64,000 bases of DNA from Edaphobacillus lindanitolerans (GTDB taxonomy: Bacteria > Bacillota > Bacilli > Bacillales_A > Planococcaceae): NCBI RefSeq assembly GCF_900156305.1, contig NZ_FTPL01000001.1, positions 682,001-746,000 of the forward strand. The letters are read 5' to 3'. Both the position numbers and the translations under genes were made by a program. The notes beneath the pieces are model-generated. The model did not search any database. It was not told where the DNA came from and saw only the letters and a program-made list of their open reading frames with translations. The number at the start of each line of letters is the position of its first letter. The first letter of the stretch is position 1. Shown here in pieces: positions 35,530 to 43,975 of this stretch.

Positions 35530-36588
35530 ATGAGCAGACTATGGAGCGAGATGACGCGCCGTACAGAACCGTATGTCCCGGGAGAACAGTCCGGACATAC
35601 CGGGATCATCAAGCTGAATACGAACGAGAATCCGTACCCCCCGAGTCCGAAGGTGACCGAAGCGATTCAGGAGGAGGTCTCCAGGCTGCATCTGTATCCT
35701 TCCCCGACTGCGGACGGACTGCGCCGGGCGATCGCAGAGACCGAAGATCTAACGGAAGACCATGTTTTTGTCGCCAACGGTTCGGACGAAGTGCTGGCGT
35801 TCTCATTCATGGCCTTCTTCGACCCCGGTCGTTTGATCCGCTTCCCGGACATCACCTACAGTTTCTATCCGGTATACGCCAAACTGTTCGGCATTCCGTA
35901 CAAAGAGGTGCCCCTCCGGGATGATTTCACGTTGGACATCGCAGGGTTCGAACAGTCCGAAGGAGGGATCATCCTTCCGAACCCGAATGCACCGACCGGC
36001 ATATACGAGCCGCTTGACGGCATCCGGAAAATCCTGGAGGCCAACCCCGGCAGGGTGGTCATCATCGACGAAGCCTACATCGACTTTGCAGGACCTTCGG
36101 CTGCCGGACTGATTTCTGAGTATGATCACCTGCTCGTCACCCGCACAACGTCAAAATCCCGCTCGCTCGCCGGTCTCCGTGTCGGCTATGCACTGGGCCG
36201 GCCCGAGCTCATCGAGGGGCTTGTGCGGATCAAGGATTCCTTCAACTCTTACACGCTCGACCGGCTGTCGCAGAGCGGCGCTGAAGCGGCATTCCGGGAC
36301 GCGGCCTATTTCAGGGAGATGACGGACAAGGTCCTTCTGACCCGCAGCCGTTCAGCGGATCGGCTCGGAAAACTCGGATTCCGCATCCTCCCCTCTTCTG
36401 CCAACTTCCTGTTCTGCAGGCATCCCGGGATGGCTGCTGAACAACTTTATTCGGAACTGAAGGAGCGGGGCATCCTCGTCCGCCACTTCAGCAGACCCCG
36501 CATTTCGGACTATCTGCGGATCACCGTCGGAACAGACGGGCAGATGGATCAGCTGATCGGCGTCTTACATGAAGTCTTGGCTGAGTAA
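35530..36588 (+). CDS. hisC: histidinol-phosphate aminotransferase
   Basis: 352 residues, fold-type I PLP aminotransferase. IKLNTNENPYPPSPKV near residue 25, PNPNAPTGIY near 155, VVIIDEAYIDFAG near 178 and the PLP-lysine region TTSKSRSLAGLRVGYA near 207 are all HisC features. It converts imidazole-acetol phosphate to histidinol phosphate with glutamate. The ATG follows GGAAGGAGG at nine bases. It is separated from the rest of the his genes by two minus-strand genes, but shares a candidate operator with hisZ. A bidirectional terminator follows. Confidence 0.93.
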   Translation: MSRLWSEMTRRTEPYVPGEQSGHTGIIKLNTNENPYPPSPKVTEAIQEEVSRLHLYPSPTADGLRRAIAETEDLTEDHVFVANGSDEVLAFSFMAFFDPGRLIRFPDITYSFYPVYAKLFGIPYKEVPLRDDFTLDIAGFEQSEGGIILPNPNAPTGIYEPLDGIRKILEANPGRVVIIDEAYIDFAGPSAAGLISEYDHLLVTRTTSKSRSLAGLRVGYALGRPELIEGLVRIKDSFNSYTLDRLSQSGAEAAFRDAAYFREMTDKVLLTRSRSADRLGKLGFRILPSSANFLFCRHPGMAAEQLYSELKERGILVRHFSRPRISDYLRITVGTDGQMDQLIGVLHEVLAE

Positions 36589-36595
36589 CAGCAGA

Positions 36596-36632
36596 AAGCA
36601 GGCCATCCGGAAGATCCCGGATGGCCTGCTTC
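36596..36632. terminator. bidirectional terminator between hisC and the broken ligase gene
   Basis: AAGCAGGCCATCCGG/CCGGATGGCCTGCTT, a 15-base perfect stem between convergent genes. Confidence 0.85.
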
Positions 36633-36636
36633 GTGT

Positions 36637-38232
36637 TTATGTCGGCTCTGCCACAAATTCATCTTTCAGTGCCCGCTTCAGGAGTTTGCCTGCAGACGTG
36701 ACCGGAAGCGAACGGCGGAAGTAGACATGCTTCGGTGTTTTGAAGCCCGCCAGATATTCCCGGCAGAACGTCTTCACCTCATCTTCGTTCAGTGTGGATC
36801 CTTCTCTTTTTACGATGACGGCCGCTACCGCCTCCCCCCAGTGAGCATCGGGCAGTCCAATCACCGCACACTGCAAAACGTCGGGATGACGGCCGAGGAT
36901 GCTTTCCACTTCCTGGCTCGAAACGTTCTCGCCGCCGCTTTTCACCATATCCTTTTTTCGGTCCACAAAGAATAAATGGCCGTCTTCATCTCTGGCAACG
37001 ATATCGCCCGTATGGAACCAGCCGTCTCTGAACGCCTTCAAATCGGCTTCCCTGTTCTCGAAATAGCCGGCGGTCACGACGGGGCCGCGGATCAGCTGTT
37101 CGCCCGCAATGCCTGCCGGAACCTCTTCTCCGTATTCATCAACGATCCGGATATCCACAGCCGGATACGTGATTTCCCCGATATAGCGGCCGTCCTGGCC
37201 GGGCACTTCATCCCACTCCTTGAACCAACCTGCTGTGATCGGACATGCTGTGGATGCCGTCGAGGCCTGGACGGTCAGGAACCTCGCCCCGGGCGCTAGT
37301 TCATTCCAGCCGTCAATCATGCTTTTCGGGATCGTGCTTGACCAGGTCACCAACTTCTTCATCCCCGTCAAATCACGGGAAGATGTCCCCGGATCGTTCA
37401 AAACGGCCAGATACAAGGTTGGCGGCAGTCCCGTGGTCGTTGCGTTGTAAGACTCCATGGCAGCCGCGATCTGTCCCGGAACCGGTAATTCAAGCAGGAC
37501 CAGCCCCGCACCCGTCGTGAAACAGGTGACAGCACAGACAAAACCGGCAACGTGGATCATCGGAAGTGCGAGGACGAATGTCTCGTCACGCAGAAACGTG
37601 CCTTCTGAAACGTATGTCTGCGAGGCCATGTACAGATTCCGGTGGCTTGACATGACGCCCTTCGGCATGGACTCCGTGCCGCTGGTAAAGAACATCACCG
37701 CAATGTCCCGATCATCGATGACTGCCGCGGGCTCCGAAGCATCTCCGCTCATCAAATCCTCGAATGCCGTCCACTTTTCGGGCAGTTCCCCGACTCTTCC
37801 TCAGATGAGGACATTTACTTCTTCCGCTGGCCAGTCTCCTGCCCGCACGGTCTCTATGCTGTCCCCGGCGGCAAAGATTGCGGCCGGGCGGGCCGCCTCG
37901 ATCAATCTCGCCAGTTCAGCTGAGTTCAGCATGAAATTCAGCGGGGTGATCCAAGCCCCTAGTTTCATTGCCGCAAAAGCCATGATGACGAACTCCGGGC
38001 TGTTTCTTCCCACCGCGACGACCCGGTCTCCTTTTTGTATCCCTTTTTCCGACAGGGCATTGGCAGCCCGGTTCACTTGTTCATTCAGATCACGGTATGA
38101 AATCTGTTCTTCCTTGCCCGTTGCATCCAGAAACGTGAATGCGTGACGGTCCGGGAAACGTTCTGCCGCACGTCTTAAAATGTCCCCGGCCACCAATCGG
38201 GTCTTCTGGTTTTCAGCAACCGTCCCATTCAT
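36637..38232 (-). pseudogene. AMP-forming acyl-CoA synthetase interrupted by in-frame TGA
   Basis: Two frames in the same register (37801-38232 and 36637-37800) together encode a full-length ligase of about 530 residues. They are separated only by a TGA at 37801-37803. Translation continues without shift: ...EEVNVLI-stop-GRVGELPEKWTAFEDLM. Upstream it has SYRDLNEQVNRAANAL and GDRVVAVGRNSPEFV; downstream the AMP-binding motif MFFTSGTESMPKGV, GWFHTGDIV, VDRKKDMVKSGGENV and PVTSAGKLLKR (catalytic Lys). One C-to-T change (CGA to TGA) would explain the stop. The ATG at 38232 follows GGGAGGG. Either a recent nonsense mutation or a sequencing error; both halves otherwise look intact. Same strand as and downstream of hisJ. 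Confidence 0.82.
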
Positions 38233-38299
38233 TCTCCGATCCCTCCCTGCAGTCCATTCTTCACTATGTTCCACAGCGGGCGGTAAATCCCTTCTCCTC

Positions 38300-39091
38300 T
38301 CACGCTTCCGGCAGAGGGGCAAATCCCCGCCCGACATCCTCAGGTGAATGCGCATCCGAGCCGGTCTGCAATCCGAGGCCGAGTCTCCGTGCCTCATCGG
38401 CCATCCATTCTTCCGGATACGTCATCCCGTAGTCCGGCTTCCGAAGACCGGCATGATTAAAGTCGAGCCGGTATCCGTTCTCTGCGGCGGTGGCCAATAC
38501 CTCCCGCCAGTCGATCGGATCCCGGGCCGGCGCAATCCGCTTCCTGAATTTATGGATCAGGTTGACATGTCCGAGTACAGGCGGATTCAGCTCGCCGAAC
38601 GGCTTGGAAGCCGCTTTCCGGATCGCCTCACCGTATGCAAGGTAGATCATCTCCAACCCGGGCTCTTCCGCTTTCCTTGCCAGTTCATCCGCTCCATAGT
38701 CCACGCAGAACCAGCCGTCCGGCAGCCGGACAAAGTGCACGCTCAAGAGCGAGTTCCGGACCTCTTCCGGGTACTTCCTGAGAAAGTGGAGCGTTTCCCT
38801 CTCAAACCCTTCTATATAATCGATTTCGAACCCGCACCGGACATCCACCCGGCCGGCATATTTCTTCCGCAGCCGTGCCGCTTCGGCCACGTACTTTCCG
38901 ACATCCTCCGCCTGCATGGCGCTGTCCTGTTCAGGTACCGGGTCCGTGAATCCTTCCGGGAGCGGCGCATGTTCTGTGAAGACAAGCACTTCAATCCCCT
39001 GACGCTCCGCTTCTATCACATAGTCCTCCATCGGTGCATCTGTCCCGTGCGGGCAGAACGGCGAGTGGACATGTCCGTCTATTGTTGCCAT
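38300..39091 (-). CDS. hisJ: histidinol-phosphatase (PHP type)
   Basis: 263 residues of the PHP phosphoesterase family: DGHVHSPFCPHGTD near residue 5 and FTEHAP near 38 give N-terminal metal ligands, with CGFEIDYI, NSLLSVHF, RLDFNHAGLRKPD and TGSDAHSPEDVGRGF supplying the rest. It removes phosphate from histidinol phosphate, the step between HisC and HisD. The ATG follows GGAGGGGATGGG. It is divergent from hisZ; the 103 bases between hold the hisZ promoter and the shared operator candidate, so both directions may be controlled together. Confidence 0.9.
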   Translation of the reverse strand: MATIDGHVHSPFCPHGTDAPMEDYVIEAERQGIEVLVFTEHAPLPEGFTDPVPEQDSAMQAEDVGKYVAEAARLRKKYAGRVDVRCGFEIDYIEGFERETLHFLRKYPEEVRNSLLSVHFVRLPDGWFCVDYGADELARKAEEPGLEMIYLAYGEAIRKAASKPFGELNPPVLGHVNLIHKFRKRIAPARDPIDWREVLATAAENGYRLDFNHAGLRKPDYGMTYPEEWMADEARRLGLGLQTGSDAHSPEDVGRGFAPLPEA

Positions 39092-39108
39092 ATTCCCATC
39101 CCCTCCTG

Positions 39109-39137
39109 TTGCAATGTTTCAAATGCTATGTTAGTAT
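39109..39137 (+). promoter_or_regulatory. promoter of hisZGDBHAF-IE
   Basis: TTGCAA (39109-39114), 17 bases, TAGTAT (39132-39137). The predicted transcription start is about 50 bases before the hisZ ATG. Confidence 0.6.
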
Positions 39138-39151
39138 TTCACCCATCTACT

Positions 39152-39168
39152 ACTTTAACATGGTAAAG
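39152..39168 (+). promoter_or_regulatory. shared his operator candidate (hisZ copy)
   Basis: CTTTA-ACATGG-TAAAG inverted repeat within ACTTTA-N6-TAAA, just downstream of the predicted transcription start and 26-27 bases before the hisZ ATG. It matches the element before hisC in sequence and position. Confidence 0.5.
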
Positions 39169-39194
39169 CAATGAAGTGAAGAGGTGACATCCGA

Positions 39195-40022
39195 ATGACG
39201 TCGTTCATCTACAATCCGAAGCTGATCCAACAGAAACAGCTGGAAATCGAGTTTCTCTCATTTTTCCACGGCCACGGGTTTGGCATCATCGACCTTCCTG
39301 TCGTTGAAGCGTTCGACTGGGGGGGCATGACAGAAGACGACCTGCTGCTCATGCCCCAGCGGGAGACATGGGTCCAGAACGGAACCGTCCATGCGCTCCG
39401 CCATGACTGGACAAACTCGATTGTCCGCTATTTGAACAAATACAAGATCGATGCCGAGCGGGCTGTCTACTCCGGACCTGTCTTTCACACGGGAAGCGAG
39501 CATTCCCAGCTCGGGATGGAGGTGTTCTCCGACAGCAGTGCGGAACAGCAGGATGCACTCGGCCTGCTGATTGAATTCATGGATGGCCGGCTCGGCGGAC
39601 TGCCCCGTATGGCAGTCATCAGCCACTATGCCCTTCTCCCGATGATCCTCGGCGAAGACAGAATGGCGGAACCGGCGATCCGGCGGGCCCTGTCCCAGCG
39701 GAGCGAGTCCGCACTGAAAGGACTGCTCGGTAACCATCCGCTTCCCGCACTCCTCGGCGACCGCCCCGAAGCGCAGATTCATAAGCTCCGCTCCATCTTT
39801 CCGGAAATCAGTCCGATTTTGGAAGAGCTGACCGGCTGGGAGGAGACTCTCCGCCGGTCCGGGATTGAAGCGGTCTATCCGGACATCACCGCACTGCCGG
39901 CCCAGTCTTACTATGATGGCGTCTTCATCCGGCTCTACGGGGAAGGTCACACGGCGCCTGCCGCCTCCGGCGGACAGTACACCGCCCGGAAAAAGGCGTT
40001 CGGCATGGGAATCTTTTATTGA
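39195..40022 (+). CDS. hisZ: ATP phosphoribosyltransferase regulatory subunit (short HisZ)
   Basis: 275 residues, related to class II histidyl-tRNA synthetase catalytic domains and about 115 residues shorter than B. subtilis HisZ (391). Motif-2-like YSGPVFHTGSEHSQLGMEVF near residue 90 and the end AASGGQYTARKKAFGMGIFY match the HisZ/HisS fold; the tRNA-binding domain is absent, as expected. HisZ complements short HisG to form an active, histidine-regulated enzyme. The usual PD-T region is divergent (MPQRETWVQNGTVHAL). The ATG follows GAAGAGGTGACATCC. It is the first gene of the operon. Confidence 0.82.
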   Translation: MTSFIYNPKLIQQKQLEIEFLSFFHGHGFGIIDLPVVEAFDWGGMTEDDLLLMPQRETWVQNGTVHALRHDWTNSIVRYLNKYKIDAERAVYSGPVFHTGSEHSQLGMEVFSDSSAEQQDALGLLIEFMDGRLGGLPRMAVISHYALLPMILGEDRMAEPAIRRALSQRSESALKGLLGNHPLPALLGDRPEAQIHKLRSIFPEISPILEELTGWEETLRRSGIEAVYPDITALPAQSYYDGVFIRLYGEGHTAPAASGGQYTARKKAFGMGIFY

Positions 40023-40061
40023 ACAGTTCCGCTTTTATTCACGGTGTAAAGGATGATTTGG

Positions 40062-40664
40062 ATGATTACGATTGCACTGTCCAAAGGACGGCTCCTGAAG
40101 AGCTTTTTGAATTACCTTGAACAGAACGGGCATCCCCGCTGGCACGGTGCACTGAAGTCTGCCCAGCGTGAGCTGCTCGTCGAAACGGAGGGGATCCGCT
40201 TTCTGCTCGTGAAGGGTGACGATGTGCCGACTTACGTCGAGGAGGGCATTGCCGAACTCGGAATCACGGGCAGCGACATCCTCGCCGAGAACGGCACCGA
40301 TGTGAATGAACTGCTCGAGCTGCCGTTCGGCCGCTGCCATTTTGCGCTCGCCTCCAAGGAAGAGCTTCCGGAATACCGGACAATCGCAACGAAATACGTG
40401 AACTATGCCAAGTCGGTCTTTGACCGCTCGGAGAAGCCTGTGAAGATCATCAAGCTGAACGGCTCCGTGGAACTCGCGGCGGTGATCGGGATGGCGGACG
40501 CGATCGTTGACATCGTCCAGTCCGGCGAGACGCTCCGGATGAACGGGCTTCAGGAACGGGTTGTGCTCGATCCGATCAATGCCCGGCTCATCGCAAACAA
40601 GCACGCGTTCTTCACGAGATCCGCGGAAATCCGCGCATTCATCAATGAATTGAGGGTGAACTGA
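40062..40664 (+). CDS. hisG: ATP phosphoribosyltransferase catalytic subunit (short form)
   Basis: 200 residues, the short HisG that needs HisZ. It begins MITIALSKGRLL, and contains VKGDDVPTYVEEGIAELGITGSD region and the PRPP-binding stretch KIIKLNGSVELAAVIGMADAI with DIVQSGETLR. It catalyses the first step of histidine synthesis (ATP plus PRPP). The ATG at 40062 is preferred over 40053 because AAAGG lies nine bases upstream. It follows hisZ by 39 bases and ends one base before hisD. Confidence 0.94.
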   Translation: MITIALSKGRLLKSFLNYLEQNGHPRWHGALKSAQRELLVETEGIRFLLVKGDDVPTYVEEGIAELGITGSDILAENGTDVNELLELPFGRCHFALASKEELPEYRTIATKYVNYAKSVFDRSEKPVKIIKLNGSVELAAVIGMADAIVDIVQSGETLRMNGLQERVVLDPINARLIANKHAFFTRSAEIRAFINELRVN

Positions 40665-40665
40665 A

Positions 40666-41913
40666 ATGCTGAGCGCCAGTGAATTCATGCAAACATACAA
40701 GCCGGCCGGCACTGCCGGCTGGGACCGTGCTTCGGCTGTCATCGGAATCATGGAGGACGTGCGGAAAAACGGCGACGAGGCGCTCGTCCGGTATACGAGG
40801 CAGTTTGACGGCGATGGAACTGCCGTCCGGGAAATTCCCGCCGAAGAGCTGAAGACGGCGTTTGATGCCCTGCCCGATGAACTGCGGAAAGCCCTCGTCA
40901 CCGCCAGGGAAAACATCGAATCCTACCAACGGAAAATAAAATGGAAGGCGGCACTGCCGGACGGCGTTTACCCCGTGTACCATCCAATCCGGCGCGCGGG
41001 CATCTACGTTCCGGGCGGCAAGGCGAACTACCCGTCCACCGTCCTTATGACGGCGGTGCCGGCGAAAGTGGCCGGGGTTGAATCGATCACCGTCGTCACC
41101 CCTCCCCCGGGGAGCCCGGTGACGCTTGCCGCCTGCCACCTGTGCGGGGTCGACCGTGTATTCACAGTAGGCGGCGTGCAGGCGATCGCGGCACTCGCCT
41201 ACGGGACGGAAACCATCCCTGCCGTCGACAAGATTGCCGGCCCGGGCAATGCGTACGTCGCGCTTGCAAAGAAACTCGTATACGGCGATGTCGGGATAGA
41301 TTCCGTCGCCGGGCCGAGTGAACTGGCCATCGTCGTCGACGCACAATCGAATGCGGAATGGGCCGCACTCGATCTGCTTGCGCAGGCCGAGCATGACGAG
41401 AATGCGCGAACCTATCTCATATCGCTTGATCGTTCCAAGCTTGCCGAAGTGGAGCAGTTCGTCAAAGAGCTGTCCGAAACTGCCCCCCGGAAGGCGATCA
41501 TTCTCGAAAGCCTCCGGAATAACCACTGGGCGGTCCTGGCGCAGAGCCGCGCGGAGGCGGTCGGTCTGCTGAATCGGATTGCGCCCGAGCATGCTGCGAT
41601 CCAGACGGCGGACGCTGAAGAGTATGCCTCGGTTGTCACGAATGCGGGTGCTCTGTTCATCGGTGCTTACTCACCGGAGGCGGTCGGCGATTACTCGGCC
41701 GGGCCGAGCCATGTGCTGCCGACCGGCGGCAATGCCCGCTTCCAGTCCGGATTATCGGTGAATGATTTCCTCACGGCGAACGCGGTCATCCGGGTGAGCC
41801 CGGACGAATACGGCCGACTCGCCGGAGCCGGCATTCCGATTGCGGAAGCGGAGGAACTGTATGCGCATGCGGCTTCCATGCAGGCGCGCTTAAACGAAGG
41901 GCGGGATGAGTGA
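40666..41913 (+). CDS. hisD: histidinol dehydrogenase
   Basis: 415 residues. Conserved HisD blocks are present: RAGIYVPGGKANYPSTVLM near residue 107, VDKIAGPGNAYVALAKK near 185, GVDSVAGPSE-like GIDSVAGPSELAIVVD near 208, AQAEHDENA near 240 (zinc His and catalytic region), and PTGGNARFQSGLSVNDFL near 350. It oxidises histidinol to histidine in two NAD+-dependent steps using zinc. The ATG follows TGAGGGTGAA. It overlaps hisB by one base, so translation is coupled. Confidence 0.95.
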   Translation: MLSASEFMQTYKPAGTAGWDRASAVIGIMEDVRKNGDEALVRYTRQFDGDGTAVREIPAEELKTAFDALPDELRKALVTARENIESYQRKIKWKAALPDGVYPVYHPIRRAGIYVPGGKANYPSTVLMTAVPAKVAGVESITVVTPPPGSPVTLAACHLCGVDRVFTVGGVQAIAALAYGTETIPAVDKIAGPGNAYVALAKKLVYGDVGIDSVAGPSELAIVVDAQSNAEWAALDLLAQAEHDENARTYLISLDRSKLAEVEQFVKELSETAPRKAIILESLRNNHWAVLAQSRAEAVGLLNRIAPEHAAIQTADAEEYASVVTNAGALFIGAYSPEAVGDYSAGPSHVLPTGGNARFQSGLSVNDFLTANAVIRVSPDEYGRLAGAGIPIAEAEELYAHAASMQARLNEGRDE

Positions 41914-42485
41914 TGGCAAAGCTTGAGCGGATAACGAAAGAAACCGAAATCCGGATGGAGCTCCGAAAGGGGACCGGTGAATCGGCGATCTCGACAGGCG
42001 TCGGGTTCCTCGATCATATGCTGACGCTGCTCTCGTTCCATGCAGGACTGGAGATCGATGTCCGGGTCCAGGGGGATGTCCGGGTCGATGACCACCATAC
42101 GACGGAAGACACGGGCATCGTGCTCGGGCTTCTCTTAAAGGACATCCTCGGGGACAAAGGCGACATCCGGCGCTACGGCACTGCCTATGTACCGATGGAT
42201 GAAACACTCACCCGGACTGTCATTGACGTGAGCGGCCGACCTTATCTCTCGTTCAATGCGGAAATCTGCCGAGAAAAAGTCGGGACATTTGATACGGAAC
42301 TGGCACAGGAATTCTTTCGGGCGGTCGTGATGAATGCAGGGCTCACCGTCCATATGGACCTGATCCGCGGCGGCAATGCCCATCATGAAATCGAATCACT
42401 GTTCAAATCGTTCGCCCGCGCACTCCGGGAAGCGATGCAAACCGGTGACGGGCGGCTCGCCTCCACGAAAGGTGTTCTCGCATGA
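41913..42485 (+). CDS. hisB: imidazoleglycerol-phosphate dehydratase
   Basis: 190 residues, monofunctional HisB without a phosphatase domain. The two metal-binding His blocks are GVGFLDHMLTLLSFH near 30 with DDHHTTEDTGIVLG near 60, and GGNAHHEIESLFKSFARAL near 155. It dehydrates imidazoleglycerol phosphate to imidazole-acetol phosphate. The ATG at 41913 shares its first base with the hisD stop; AAGGGCGGGATGAG lies upstream. It overlaps hisH by four bases. Confidence 0.95.
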   Translation: MAKLERITKETEIRMELRKGTGESAISTGVGFLDHMLTLLSFHAGLEIDVRVQGDVRVDDHHTTEDTGIVLGLLLKDILGDKGDIRRYGTAYVPMDETLTRTVIDVSGRPYLSFNAEICREKVGTFDTELAQEFFRAVVMNAGLTVHMDLIRGGNAHHEIESLFKSFARALREAMQTGDGRLASTKGVLA

Positions 42486-43150
42486 CTTCCGCCGGGATGA
42501 CGAACGGACTTCCTGGACTTCTGACGGCAGGCCGCCGGATCGCCATCGTGGACTATGGACTCGGCAACGTCGCGAATGTCCGCCGGGCACTGGAGTTTCT
42601 CGGTCACCGGGTCGGGCTGACGAAGGAACCGGACGAACTCCGTGCAGCGGATGTCCTGATCCTTCCGGGTGTCGGCCACTTTGGCGATGCGATGCGGAAG
42701 CTGGAGAAGGACGGGCTGATCCCCCTCCTCAGGAAACTGAAAGACGAAAAGCCGCTCGTCGGCATCTGCCTCGGCATGCAGCTGTTGTTTGAACAGAGCG
42801 AGGAAGGCGGAGCGGACGGACTCGGCTTCATACCGGGAGCGATCACCCGGATTGAGACCCGGCTCCCCGTTCCCCACCTCGGCTGGAACCGGCTGATCAG
42901 CACCGATCCGCGGTTGGAAGGGCAGGACATGTATTTCATTCATTCCTATAAGGCGGAACCCGGGCCTTATACGGTGGCGACCGCAGAATACGGCGGAGAG
43001 GAAGTCAGCGCGATTGTGCAGCACGGCAACCTGACCGGCATCCAGTTCCACCCCGAGAAAAGCGGGGACGCCGGACTGCTTCTTCTGCAGCGCGCCTTGA
43101 CGGAAGGATTCAAGGACCCGGTGATCAATGTGAAGGAGGCGGAACGATGA
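42482..43150 (+). CDS. hisH: imidazole glycerol phosphate synthase, glutaminase subunit
   Basis: 222 residues, class I glutamine amidotransferase. The nucleophile Cys sits in VGICLGMQLLFE near residue 98 and the His/Glu pair in IQFHPEKSGDAG near 190; the oxyanion region is ILPGVGHFGDAM. It feeds ammonia from glutamine to HisF. The N-terminus has about 15 extra residues before RRIAIVDYGLGN, so a later start is possible, but the ATG at 42482 overlaps the hisB stop and looks coupled. It overlaps hisA by four bases. Confidence 0.94.
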   Translation: MTSAGMTNGLPGLLTAGRRIAIVDYGLGNVANVRRALEFLGHRVGLTKEPDELRAADVLILPGVGHFGDAMRKLEKDGLIPLLRKLKDEKPLVGICLGMQLLFEQSEEGGADGLGFIPGAITRIETRLPVPHLGWNRLISTDPRLEGQDMYFIHSYKAEPGPYTVATAEYGGEEVSAIVQHGNLTGIQFHPEKSGDAGLLLLQRALTEGFKDPVINVKEAER

Positions 43151-43848
43151 TTGAGATTTGGCCGGCGATTGACATTATTGATTCTGAGAACGTCCGCCTC
43201 ACCGAAGGCGATTACGATACGAAAACGGCCATGGGCAGATCTCCGCTGGAAGCCGTGAAGTTCTACTGCCGCCAGCCGCAGGTCACCCGGATCCACCTCG
43301 TCGATCTCATCGGCGCCAAGAAACAGCGGCCCGCAGAAATGGACCTGTTCCGGCAAATGATCGATGCGGCCGACCGTCCGGTAGAGATCGGGGGCGGCAT
43401 CCGCAGCGAGGAAACAATCCGCAGATATCTCGACATGGAGGCAAGCTACCTCATCATCGGGACGAAAGGTCTCTCGGAACCCGACTGGCTCATCGGGATG
43501 AGCCGGAAGTATCCGGGCAGGCTCATGCTCGGACTGGATGCGCGGGGAGACCGGGTCGCATTGAACGGCTGGCTGGAAACGGCGGAGACGACCGTCACCG
43601 AAATGCTGGACCGGCTGGACGGCGCCGAGCTGGCAGGCGTCATCTACACCGATATCGCACGGGACGGACGCATGGAAGGACCGAATGTCGCGATGACCGG
43701 AAAACTGGCGGGTGTATCAAAGTGGCCAGTGACTGCATCCGGCGGCGTCCGGAACGGTGCCGACCTGAAAGCGCTGGAGTCTGAAGGCGTGGCTGCGGCC
43801 ATCGTCGGGAAGGCGGCGAACTCGGAGGCATTCTGGGAGAGCCTTTGA
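43147..43848 (+). CDS. hisA: ProFAR isomerase
   Basis: 233 residues, a (beta/alpha)8 barrel with the half-barrel symmetry of HisA. It opens IEIWPAIDIIDSENVRL, with the catalytic Asp in PAID, then VDLIGAKKQR, VEIGGGIRSEETI (first phosphate site), YTDIARDGRMEGPN (second catalytic Asp) and TASGGVRNGADL (second phosphate site). It isomerises ProFAR to PRFAR. GTGAAGGAGG precedes the ATG, which overlaps hisH. Unlike the other junctions in this operon, 127 bases separate it from hisF. Confidence 0.94.
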   Translation: MIEIWPAIDIIDSENVRLTEGDYDTKTAMGRSPLEAVKFYCRQPQVTRIHLVDLIGAKKQRPAEMDLFRQMIDAADRPVEIGGGIRSEETIRRYLDMEASYLIIGTKGLSEPDWLIGMSRKYPGRLMLGLDARGDRVALNGWLETAETTVTEMLDRLDGAELAGVIYTDIARDGRMEGPNVAMTGKLAGVSKWPVTASGGVRNGADLKALESEGVAAAIVGKAANSEAFWESL

Positions 43849-43854
43849 GACTGA

Positions 43855-43945
43855 GTGAAATCAATTACGGCGCGAGTGAGCGCACAGAAGGATCGAGTGG
43901 TTTCATAGGGCTGAGTGAGCGCATAGCGGAGCCGAGCGGATTCAT
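43855..43945 (+). repeat. imperfect direct repeat between hisA and hisF
   Basis: Two related stretches: GCGAGTGAGCGCACAGAAGG at about 43871 and CTGAGTGAGCGCATAGCGGA at about 43912, both followed by CGAG(T/C)GG and TTCAT. They share GAGTGAGCGCAYAG with a spacing of about 41 bases. No gene or terminator is seen in the gap. Confidence 0.6.
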
Positions 43946-43975
43946 TCCTCATGACAATCAATGGAGGTGACAACG

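Noticed and set aside
37801-37803. Selenocysteine or programmed readthrough at the TGA
   Set aside because: No downstream structure resembling a SECIS, no selenoprotein family, and the following base is G rather than the C of known readthrough contexts; nonsense mutation or sequencing error is simpler.
39092-39194. T-box riboswitch before hisZ, or before brnQ
   Set aside because: Both gaps are too short and contain no specifier stem or terminator/antiterminator pair.
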